From Nibricoccus aquaticus (GTDB lineage: Bacteria; Verrucomicrobiota; Verrucomicrobiia; Opitutales; Opitutaceae): a DNA stretch of 64,000 nucleotides. A program made the position numbers and the translations under genes. Below the pieces are notes generated by a model that saw only the letters and a program-made list of their open reading frames with translations, was not told where the DNA came from and made no database searches. Below, one piece after another: positions 56,064 through 62,798 of this stretch (position 1 is its first letter; the number at the start of each line of letters is the position of its first letter). The stretch covers positions 3,985,501 through 4,049,500 of the forward strand of contig NZ_CP023344.1 in the NCBI RefSeq assembly GCF_002310495.1. The letters are read 5' to 3'.

Positions 56064-57058
56064 GGAAACAGCGGCTGGGCGGCGGTGATTTTTTCTTCTT
56101 CGCGCGCGAAGCGGTAGAGGGGAGTCGGCGGGTTGCGGTCGAGCTGTTTGTGCAGCGCGGGGTCAGTGCGCTTGAAGAGTTTCAGGTCGTGAAGGCCGGT
56201 GGCGTCGCAGGCGAGGAGGTCGGTGTGGGCTTTGTGGACGCGAAGGCGACCGAGGACGCGGCTGGCGTCGGGCGGGAGCGGAGCGGACGCGGGGCGGAGG
56301 TTCTTTCGTTCGAGGACGAGGACGCTGTAGGGAAGCGAGCGGAGATCGACGCCTGCGCGCTGGCCGAATTTCACCCAGTTGGAATCGGCGTAGATGCCGG
56401 AGGGCGCTGGGGCGAAGTAGTGGCACCAGTGGCGTTCGTTGGCGGCGGTGAAGAGCGGGCAATCGAGCGCGTGCGTGCAGGGGGCGACGAGGTCGAAGTC
56501 GGCGCGGAGTCGATCGCGGACGGAGGCGAGGTCACGGCTGACGGCGTGCGTGCCGGGCTCGATCCAGATGACGGCGTCGGCGCGGTCGATCAGGGCGAAG
56601 AGTTCGGAGCGGGCGGGGGCGGGGAGTTCGTTGAGGACGTGGCTAAGAAGAAGAGTGAAGGGGGAAGAGTGAGGGGTGAAAGGGGAGAATTCGGAGACGG
56701 AGAGCGTGGGGAAGTTTTCTTTGGCGGCGGCGGTGGCGAACTGGCGGGCGAGGGGGGAGTGGTCCCAGACTTGGAGCGTATCGAAGTTCTCGGCACCGAA
56801 GGCGGAGAGGGCACGGCGGCCGGCGATGCCGCTGCCGCAGCCCCAGTCGAGAAGTGTGCGGGAGGGCGGTGTCCAGTTACGGCGACGAAGTTCGGCAAGG
56901 ACGGCGTCCCATTTCCAGCCGACGCGTTCGGCGTAGGTGAAGTCGTAGCTGGCGAGGTCGGAGAGCGAGCGCCAGTAGGGGCCGTTGGCGGCGGAGCCGG
57001 AGAGGAAGCCGTCGCGGAGGCGGTCGAGGGCGGGCCAGTCGAGGTCGGACCAAGTCAT
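56060..57058 (-). CDS. Rsm22-like small-subunit rRNA methyltransferase family protein
   Basis: 332 aa. SAM-binding LLDWGCGSGIAGRRAL near residue 70, SHVLNELPAPAR (about 138), and the Cys/His cluster CTHALDCPLFTAANERHWCHYF (about 194), which matches the C-x(5)-C...WCH pattern of Rsm22/METTL17 proteins associated with ribosomal small subunit assembly. A strip SPFTPHSSPFTL before SHVLNEL is encoded by a heptamer repeat. The C-terminal ~90 residues (LRVHKAHTDLLACDATGLHDLKLFKRT) form a small beta domain. Converges on the PRMT-like gene with a 4-nt overlap of stops. Confidence 0.75.
   Translation of the reverse strand: MTWSDLDWPALDRLRDGFLSGSAANGPYWRSLSDLASYDFTYAERVGWKWDAVLAELRRRNWTPPSRTLLDWGCGSGIAGRRALSAFGAENFDTLQVWDHSPLARQFATAAAKENFPTLSVSEFSPFTPHSSPFTLLLSHVLNELPAPARSELFALIDRADAVIWIEPGTHAVSRDLASVRDRLRADFDLVAPCTHALDCPLFTAANERHWCHYFAPAPSGIYADSNWVKFGQRAGVDLRSLPYSVLVLERKNLRPASAPLPPDASRVLGRLRVHKAHTDLLACDATGLHDLKLFKRTDPALHKQLDRNPPTPLYRFAREEEKITAAQPLFP
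56652..56693. repeat. In-frame heptamer repeat within the Rsm22-like gene
   Basis: AAGAGTG AAGGGGG / AAGAGTG AGGGGTG / AAAGGGG AGAATTC, six 7-bp units, 42 nt. It encodes the Ser/Pro/Phe/Thr strip between SAM motif I and SHVLNEL on the minus strand. Confidence 0.65.
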
Positions 57059-57100
57059 GAAAAGGCGGGGAAGAAGGACGAAGCGGATGGAGAGGATGAG

Positions 57101-57306
57101 TTAATCGGGAACTCAGGAAGGCTGGAAAAAGGCGGGGATGGATTGAAACGCAAAGACGCAAAGACGCTAAGTCGCGAAGGCGGAGCAAAGTGAAGACGAA
57201 TGAGGCGGACTTAATCTGGAACCCAGGAACACTGGAAAAAAGGGGGGGGACGGTTTCGGTCTGGTTGATGCCAAGTTGCTGAGGTTCGTTCCTGAGTTCC
57301 AGATTC
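57101..57306. repeat. MITE-like inverted elements, copies 2 and 3
   Basis: A left end AATCGGGAACTCAGGAAGGCTGG (from about 57101), octamers ACGCAAAG ACGCAAAG / ACGCTAAG TCGCGAAG, then a second unit whose left end AATCTGGAACCCAGGAAC (57213) and right end GTTCCTGAGTTCCAGATT (to 57306) are inverted repeats matching at 17 of 18 positions. Confidence 0.65.
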
Positions 57307-57312
57307 GGAGTT

Positions 57313-58530
57313 TTAGAGGGAGAGGCCGAGGCGCTTGGCGAGGTGTTGGTGGCGGATGCCGTGGTGGCGGGCGAAGGCGCGGACGGCGTCGGTCGTGACT
57401 TCCTGGGGACGGATGCGGGGTTTGAGGGCCGCGATCAGGAGATTGGCGGCGCTGGTGGCGGAGGTGGGGCGTTCGAGGGTTTTAATTTTGTAGCCGGCGC
57501 AGGCGAGGATGAGGGCGCGGAAGGCGTCGGTGATGGGGCCGGTCTGATGCGCGAGAAGGGTTTCCTGATGGATGGCTTCGGGCCAGTGGGTGGGGGCGGG
57601 GAGCTGGGCGCGAAGTTCGCGGTGGGCGCAGGGCTCGACGATGATCAGAGGAGCGCCGGCGGCGATGCCCTGGGCGAGAGCGTCGTCGGCATCGGTGTCG
57701 CGGGCGTTGAGCGCGATGAGCACGTCAAACTCGGGAGCGGAGGCGCCGGGGGCGGGAGGTTTGGTGAAGGCGAGGTTGATCAGGCCTTCGGCGCCGGCGA
57801 CGCGGTTGCAGAGATCGAGGAGGGCGGGGTTGGCGTCGATGCCGTGGATGCGTGCGCGGGTGCCGAGCGTGGTGGCGAGGGCGAAGGCGAGCTGGCCTCG
57901 ACCGGAGCCGAGCTGGACGATGGTGATGGGGTGTTCGCGGGCGGAGGCGGTCTTCTTTTTAGACGGGCGGACGGCGTATTCGAGGAGCGGAGTCAGCCAG
58001 CTGAGAAATTCGTTGATGAATGCGGGGGAGAAACTGGTGGCGTCGAGGACGCCGGCTTTTTTGGCGGCGGCATCGAGGGCGCGGTTCCACGGGGTGGCCG
58101 TGGAGGCGGCGGGCTCAGATGTGGGCGTGGGTGAAGTTTCGTCCTGAGCGGGAGTGTCGTCGGGGCGGGACGGCATTTCGCTGTTGGGGGTTATCTTGAG
58201 GCTGCCGACGCCGCGGAGGGTGAAGGTGAGCTGGTAGGTCTCGGAGGCGCAGACGAGGTGGGCGTCGAGGAAGGTTTTGCCGATGAGGTTCTGGAGTTCG
58301 GCGAGCGCTTCGTGGATCGAGAATGTTTTTTCGGTTTGGTGGCCTTCGTGGATGTGGATGAAGGTGATGATTTGTTTGCCGGGGAGCAGGGAGGTCTGGC
58401 GGACGGAGATGGCTCTCATGCGGCGGTCGAGGCCCTGGTATTTTTCGAGGACCATCTCGGCGAAGGTGCCTTCGTAGAGCGCGGTTTTCAGCTGGGTGAA
58501 AAACCGGTCGCGGGCGGTGGGCATGGGCAT
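57313..58530 (-). CDS. Methyltransf_32-like protein with degenerate motifs (paralogue A)
   Basis: 405 aa from ATG at 58530, a start supported by alignment with the paralogue (MPMPTARDRFF versus MPQPTARERFF); the longer frame runs into repeats. N-terminal ~120-residue domain (TFAEMVLEKYQGLDRRMRAISVRQTSLLPGKQIITFIHIH). The SAM domain has VQLGSGRGQLAFALA (about 206), but the family HACD block is ALNARDTDADDAL and the PCC block is EPCAHRELR. C-terminal FARHHGIRHQHLAKRLGLSL matches paralogue B. Possibly altered or lost catalysis. Confidence 0.7.
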   Translation of the reverse strand: MPMPTARDRFFTQLKTALYEGTFAEMVLEKYQGLDRRMRAISVRQTSLLPGKQIITFIHIHEGHQTEKTFSIHEALAELQNLIGKTFLDAHLVCASETYQLTFTLRGVGSLKITPNSEMPSRPDDTPAQDETSPTPTSEPAASTATPWNRALDAAAKKAGVLDATSFSPAFINEFLSWLTPLLEYAVRPSKKKTASAREHPITIVQLGSGRGQLAFALATTLGTRARIHGIDANPALLDLCNRVAGAEGLINLAFTKPPAPGASAPEFDVLIALNARDTDADDALAQGIAAGAPLIIVEPCAHRELRAQLPAPTHWPEAIHQETLLAHQTGPITDAFRALILACAGYKIKTLERPTSATSAANLLIAALKPRIRPQEVTTDAVRAFARHHGIRHQHLAKRLGLSL

Positions 58531-58563
58531 GGCGAAGAAAGGGGTGTGGCGAAGCGGAGAAGA

Positions 58564-58805
58564 GTTAATCTGGAACTCTGGAAGGCTGGAAAAGGCAGGG
58601 GAGGAATTGAATCGCGAAGAGGCGAAGGCGCGAAGGCAGAGCAAAGAGGAAGAGACGGATGAGGCGGAGTTGAGGTGAAATTTAGGCGGGCTGGTATGCG
58701 ACGGGTGAGTTGAAGCGCGAAGACGCGACGACGCGAAGGTTTCGATTTCGGCGGTTGTCTGCGGATGGCTCGTTTCGGTTTTCCTGAGTTTCGGAGTATG
58801 GATTA
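58564..58805. repeat. MITE-like element, copy 4
   Basis: Left end AATCTGGAACTCTGGAAGGC (58566 onward), octamers TCGCGAAG AGGCGAAG / GCGCGAAGG. A second GCGCGAAGACGCGACGACG stretch lies near 58712, and a decayed right end TTTTCCTGAGTTTCGGAG is near 58779. It separates the two Methyltransf_32-like genes. Confidence 0.5.
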
Positions 58806-60212
58806 TCAGAGAGCGAGGCCGAGGTGGGTGGCGAGTTGGTGGTGGCGGATGCCGTAGAAGCGGGCGAAGGCGCGGATTTTTTCGGCGGTGGGGTCGTTAG
58901 CCGTGCCGCGGTCGCGGGCCTTGATCGCGGAGATCATGAGGTTTTTCGCGGTGTGCTCGGTGGAGATGAATTCGAAGACTTTGGTTTTGTAGCCGGCCCA
59001 TTCGAGGAGTTGGGCGCGAAGGGCGTCGGTGACGAATTCGGCGTGGCGTTCCTGGAAGATGCCGTGGCGCAGGGCATCGGCGAGGACGGCGGGGGCGGTG
59101 AGTTGCGGGCGGAGCTCTTTCTGGCAGCAGGGGGAGACGACGAGGAGTCTGGCGCCGGCGTTGATGCCGCGGAGGAGAGCGTCGTCGGTCGCGATGTCGC
59201 AGGCGTGGAGCGCGATGAGGATGTCGAGCGACTCGAGCTTGGCATCGGCGATGGTGCCGGCGGCGAAGCGGAGCGTGGGGAGATTATTTTCGCGGGCGAG
59301 GCGGTTGCAGAGTTCGACGAGTTCGGGGCGGGTTTCGATGCCGAGGACGTCGGCGCGCGGGCCGAAGAAGGCGGCGGTGGCGAAGGTGAGGTAGCCTTTG
59401 CCGGAGCCCATGTCGGCGATGCGGAGCGGGGCGGGGGAGGAGGCGGAAGGTTGAGCGTTGAGAGCTGAGGGTTGAGAGACGAAGGACGAAGGCTGAGTCG
59501 CGAAGGCGGCGTCGAGGGGTTTGGCGGCGGGGATGAGGTTGGCTTCAGCGGCGAGGTGGCTGAGGAGTTCGACGAATTTATTTATCTGCCGGAATTTTCC
59601 GGCCATGGCCTCGACGGGCTGGCCACGCGCGTTGGTGATGCCGAGAGGGCGGAGCCAGGGTGTGGTGATCGGAACGAGATGGCCGCGGGGGCGATCGTGG
59701 GAAATCGCCGCGACGGGCGCGGGCGGGAAGGAGCGTTGAGCGCCGAGAGTTGAGGGTTGAACGCCGGACGACGGAGCGGAGGGAGTTGGCGGAGGTTGAG
59801 CGGCGGATTGGGTGCCGGGAGTGTCAGCTGATTCGGGGAGGGGCGTCAGGGCTGACGGGGCGGGAGAGTTTTTTTTTAGCGAGAAGCGGGCGGTGCCGTC
59901 GGCGGCGGTGGTGAGCTGGACGGTTTCGGCGTCGGTGAAGAGGTGGGCGTCGAGGAAGTCGGTGCCGGTGAGTTGCTCGATGAGGGCGATGGCTTCGCCG
60001 TAGGGGTGGTTCTTCGTGATGTCGCGGGTGGCGTGGCGGTAGACGAAGGTGAGCTGGGGGCCGGTCTTCAGGACGACGGGGCGGATGAAGAGGTTGTTGA
60101 GCGTGGCGTCGCGGCCGCGGTGTTTGCCGAGGGTGAGCTTCACGAAGGTGCTTTCCGCGAGGGCGGTGCGGAGGAGCGGGAAGAAGCGTTCGCGGGCGGT
60201 GGGTTGCGGCAT
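58806..60212 (-). CDS. Methyltransf_32-like SAM-dependent methyltransferase (paralogue B)
   Basis: 468 aa from ATG at 60212 (MPQPTARERFF). An N-terminal domain shared with paralogue A, a Pro/Ser/Ala linker (about 125-165), then a conserved GITNARGQPVEAMAGKFRQINKFVELL helix. SAM motif ADMGSGKGYLTFA (about 265), ALHACDIATDDAL (about 334) and SPCCQKELR (about 361) are all intact, as in the METTL25/GSTCD-type family; the C-terminus is FARFYGIRHHQLATHLGLAL. Two interdomain stretches (QPSSGVQPSTLGAQRS and TQPSSFVSQPSALNAQPS) are encoded by heptamer repeats. Substrate, probably RNA, unknown. Confidence 0.8.
   Translation of the reverse strand: MPQPTARERFFPLLRTALAESTFVKLTLGKHRGRDATLNNLFIRPVVLKTGPQLTFVYRHATRDITKNHPYGEAIALIEQLTGTDFLDAHLFTDAETVQLTTAADGTARFSLKKNSPAPSALTPLPESADTPGTQSAAQPPPTPSAPSSGVQPSTLGAQRSFPPAPVAAISHDRPRGHLVPITTPWLRPLGITNARGQPVEAMAGKFRQINKFVELLSHLAAEANLIPAAKPLDAAFATQPSSFVSQPSALNAQPSASSPAPLRIADMGSGKGYLTFATAAFFGPRADVLGIETRPELVELCNRLARENNLPTLRFAAGTIADAKLESLDILIALHACDIATDDALLRGINAGARLLVVSPCCQKELRPQLTAPAVLADALRHGIFQERHAEFVTDALRAQLLEWAGYKTKVFEFISTEHTAKNLMISAIKARDRGTANDPTAEKIRAFARFYGIRHHQLATHLGLAL
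59443..59505. repeat. In-frame heptamer repeat within paralogue B (first)
   Basis: GCGGAAG GTTGAGC / GTTGAGA GCTGAGG / GTTGAGA GACGAAG / GACGAAG GCTGAGT / CGCGAAG: nine units, 63 nt, a multiple of three. It encodes the Ser/Gln/Pro linker just before the SAM motif and is related to the AACGCTC array at 37590. Confidence 0.8.
59733..59788. repeat. In-frame heptamer repeat within paralogue B (second)
   Basis: GCGTTGA GCGCCGA / GAGTTGA GGGTTGA / ACGCCGG ACGACGG / AGCGGAG GGAGTTG: eight degenerate units; a ninth (GGAAGGA) may precede, giving 63 nt. It encodes the linker after the N-terminal domain. Confidence 0.65.
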
Positions 60213-60659
60213 GGGGTGATGGCCGCGCAAGACAGGGCGGAGCGCAATGGGTTTTTGCGCATGCGATCCAAAGCATGCGCACGGTGCATGTTCAGATCGG
60301 AGGCGTTGAGTGAGAAACTGCGATCAGTCTGAGCCGCATTCCGTGGCCGTGTGCAAAGTTTGCCCCTTTTCCAGACGTGCCGGGAAAAGGAAGACCGGTA
60401 TTCGCGCAGGCATTTCGGGGCTGTGAACTGCGGGAAATGCGAGTGAGGTACGAAAGCGGGCTGGGCGATTGTTGAAGCGCAAAGAGGCGAAGACGCTAAG
60501 GACGGAGCGAAGGGCGAGGAGGTTGTCTCGCGAAGGGGCGAAGGTGGCGAAGCGAGAAGCGCGGTGAGGTCGCTGTGGTTCCTGGGCGTCAAACAGCGCG
60601 TCCCAAATCTGGCACCGCAAACATTCAGATCTGACCCTTTTTCTGTGAATTCAGTAAAC
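60213..60659. other. Repeat-bearing intergenic region
   Basis: 447 nt upstream of paralogue B and downstream of the hydrolase gene. It should hold the promoter of paralogue B near 60215-60330. The distal half is direct-repeat copy A. No convincing ORF. Confidence 0.45.
60436..60641. repeat. ~205-bp direct repeat, copy A
   Basis: Runs from AATGCGAGTGAG to CATTCAGATCTGACC plus a T-run. It shares with copy B the blocks GACGGAGCGAAGGGCGAGGAGG, TCTCGCGAAGGGGCGAAGGTGG (each split here for length: GACGGAGCGAAGGGC, GAGGAGG; TCTCGCGAAGGGGC, GAAGGTGG), GTGAGGTCGCTGTG and GGCACCGCAAACATTCAG. Contains the octamer motif CGAAGACGCTAAGG. Confidence 0.8.
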
Positions 60660-61538
60660 TTACTGAGCGGGCTGCGCTGGCTCAGGTTTGGCGTGAGTTT
60701 CTTTGTCGCGCGCAGCTTCCACAACCCAGCGTACTGCGTTGGCGACGAGTTCTGGCTCAGTTGAATTCAGGTTATGCCCGCTCTTGCTGGTCACGATGTG
60801 CATGCCGCGCGACGATGTCGCGAAAAGTTCGCCGTGAAGCTGGCGCAGGATTTTCAGCTGTGATTCCGGCCGGTCGGGTTTGAGTCCGGTGATGACGACG
60901 AGGGGAACATCCGGCAATTTCCCCGGCAGTCCTAGATTGCCGGAGGCCCAGACTGGCGACAAGTCTTCTAACTCACGGACGGAAACGGGGTCGGGACGTG
61001 CGCGGAGAATGTCGATTGTGTTTTTAATGGCTGTACCTGGCTCGACGCCCATCAGTCGATCGCCTTCGAACCACAGTCGTTCGTGAGCACTTTCCGCGAG
61101 GACGAGGCCTGCCACTTCATCCGGGTAGAGCGTGGCGAACGCGCGAACGTAGACGCCGCCGAGCGATGCTCCGACCAGAACGTAAGGCGGACGGCAGCCG
61201 GCTTTTTCGAGCAAGGTGTGCAGCTCGGCCGCGATAGTGGGAAGCGTGCGCGGGCTGGTTGCCGGGCTTGAGGGCGCTCGTCCGGCACGTGCATACGCGA
61301 CGAAGGAAGTGAGTGAGCCGAGTTGCTTCCGAAGTCTGTCGCCGCTCTCGATTCCCGAGAATTTGCCGGATCCGTTTTCAAAGACGACAGTGGGCCCGCC
61401 CTTCCCGCTGCGGATGAGTGCGAGCGTGGTGCCGTTGCCAACGTCGAATTTTTCTACGGGTGGTTTTCGCGAGCAGCCTACAGTGAAGCATACGCCAAAG
61501 ACGATCAGGACACGGACGAGATGTTGCAGCATGAACAT
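60660..61538 (-). CDS. Alpha/beta-hydrolase lipoprotein
   Basis: 292 aa. Lipoprotein signal MFMLQHLVRVLIVFGVCF, then TVGC with the lipidated Cys (about residue 22). Alpha/beta-hydrolase core: VVFENGSGKFSG (oxyanion region, about 50), nucleophile GASLGGVYVRAFA with Ser near 124, ITGLKPDRPE and C-terminal KSGHNLNSTEPELVANAV with the catalytic His. Esterase or thioesterase of the periplasmic or outer-membrane face; substrate unknown. Bracketed by two copies of a ~205-bp direct repeat. Confidence 0.85.
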   Translation of the reverse strand: MFMLQHLVRVLIVFGVCFTVGCSRKPPVEKFDVGNGTTLALIRSGKGGPTVVFENGSGKFSGIESGDRLRKQLGSLTSFVAYARAGRAPSSPATSPRTLPTIAAELHTLLEKAGCRPPYVLVGASLGGVYVRAFATLYPDEVAGLVLAESAHERLWFEGDRLMGVEPGTAIKNTIDILRARPDPVSVRELEDLSPVWASGNLGLPGKLPDVPLVVITGLKPDRPESQLKILRQLHGELFATSSRGMHIVTSKSGHNLNSTEPELVANAVRWVVEAARDKETHAKPEPAQPAQ

Positions 61539-61899
61539 GACGGGAGATCGGTGGTGAGGCTGGTTTCGACCGCAGGATGAGTGCGAGGGACGACCGGTTT
61601 GTGGTTCATAAATGCGAGTGAGAACGAAAGCGGGCGATGCGATTGTTTAAGCGCAAAGACGCGAAGACGCTGAGGACGGAGCGAAGGGCGAGGAGGTTTG
61701 TCTCGCGAAGGGGCGAAGGTGGCGAAGAGAGAAGCGCGTGAGGTCGCTGTGCTTCTGAGTGCCAAGCCAGCGCGTTCCGCTTTTGGCACCGCAAACATTC
61801 AGGTCTGATCTTTTCCGTCCCCGTTTCTTGGAGCGTGAAGGCGAGTGTGGGAGAAAGCGGGCAGTCGTTCGAAACGCGCTCGGAGTGAGCGTTCCACCT
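61539..61899. other. Repeat-bearing intergenic region
   Basis: 361 nt between the hydrolase start and the HEPN-like gene stop. It contains direct-repeat copy B and a weak hairpin near 61866-61885 (AACGC...GCGTT). No gene seen. Confidence 0.45.
61611..61814. repeat. ~205-bp direct repeat, copy B
   Basis: Same orientation and order of blocks as copy A (AATGCGAGTGAG start, octamers ACGCGAAG ACGCTGAG, GGCACCGCAAACATTCAG end). The pair flanks the hydrolase gene at about 1.17 kb spacing. Confidence 0.8.
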
Positions 61900-62784
61900 C
61901 TAGGTCTGAGCATCTTTGTTTTCTGAATTCGGATTTCTTCGACTATAGGCAGAGCAAATATCTGCGAACGGACATCGTGGATTGTCGGGCAAATCAAACC
62001 AAGAATGAGCATCGCAACGGCCAGAGTTAAAGTCCTTGGCCTCGCTTGGCCGAACGAAACGATGGTAAAGTCTCCCAGAGAAAATCCCGCACATTTGCCA
62101 TACCTCCTCGTCTTTTAACGTAGCAAGCAATGCTCCGAAGACTTGGCCTAGGAAACGGTTTACTGAGTCAAAGTACTTTGTGAGTTCGGCGAAAATATCC
62201 GATATGTATCTGAGTTTTGCTTCATCCCTAATCGCGTCATGAAAGTACATGACTAAGCCAGTCTCACGATTCAGGTGGCAATTTCCGGGGCCGATATGGG
62301 CAAGTGCATCTCTTAATTCGCGAAGTCCGTGATACCACTTCGCGTCACAGAACGCGGCGCGGATTGGTTCGGGAGTTCGCGGATCTAGCTTTCCTGCGGC
62401 TGCTGTGTTGAACGTTTTGCGGGTTGATTCAGGAAATCCTTGGAAGCCTTGAGAACCAAATATGTGGGTAACGATCTTCCTGCCTGCGTCTATTGATGCA
62501 TATAGCGAAGTGATTGTAGCCTCAATCACAGCGGTGACCTCGCTGGACCGCGAAGATTGCGAGAATCCTTTTTGATCTAACTCCTCAAGATCAGCCTTCA
62601 TCGAAGGCACCATAGATTCTGCGATTCGTCTCAGCGTATCAGCACGCCGAAAATGAGCTGTTGTGCCTGCGACGCATCCCTGAATTCTCGGTGGAAACGT
62701 ATAAGTTTTCCCGCAGAAGTGTGCGAACCGTTCAACGGCTCCCCAGTTCTCAGGAGAGAAATGGATAACCGTTGGAAGATTCAT
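61900..62784 (-). CDS. HEPN-like helical protein, AT-richer than surroundings
   Basis: 294 aa, no signal peptide. Mostly helical centre: VTAVIEATITSLYASIDAGRKIVTHIF, then WYHGLRELRDALAHIGPGN, where RDALAH fits the R-x4-H motif of HEPN nucleases, then FAELTKYFDSVNRFLGQVFGALLATL. The C-terminal ~60 residues are basic and Cys/His-containing (CDAHSWF..CPFADIC). Base composition and codons are clearly less GC-rich than neighbours, suggesting horizontal acquisition. No MNT or other antitoxin partner is next to it. HEPN assignment is tentative. Confidence 0.55.
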   Translation of the reverse strand: MNLPTVIHFSPENWGAVERFAHFCGKTYTFPPRIQGCVAGTTAHFRRADTLRRIAESMVPSMKADLEELDQKGFSQSSRSSEVTAVIEATITSLYASIDAGRKIVTHIFGSQGFQGFPESTRKTFNTAAAGKLDPRTPEPIRAAFCDAKWYHGLRELRDALAHIGPGNCHLNRETGLVMYFHDAIRDEAKLRYISDIFAELTKYFDSVNRFLGQVFGALLATLKDEEVWQMCGIFSGRLYHRFVRPSEAKDFNSGRCDAHSWFDLPDNPRCPFADICSAYSRRNPNSENKDAQT

Positions 62785-62798
62785 GGCGGCTACACTAC

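Noticed and set aside
58531-58644. N-terminal extension of paralogue A (MLCLRAFASSRFNSS...)
   Set aside because: This is translation of the octamer/MITE-like repeat; the paralogue's N-terminus fixes the start at 58530.
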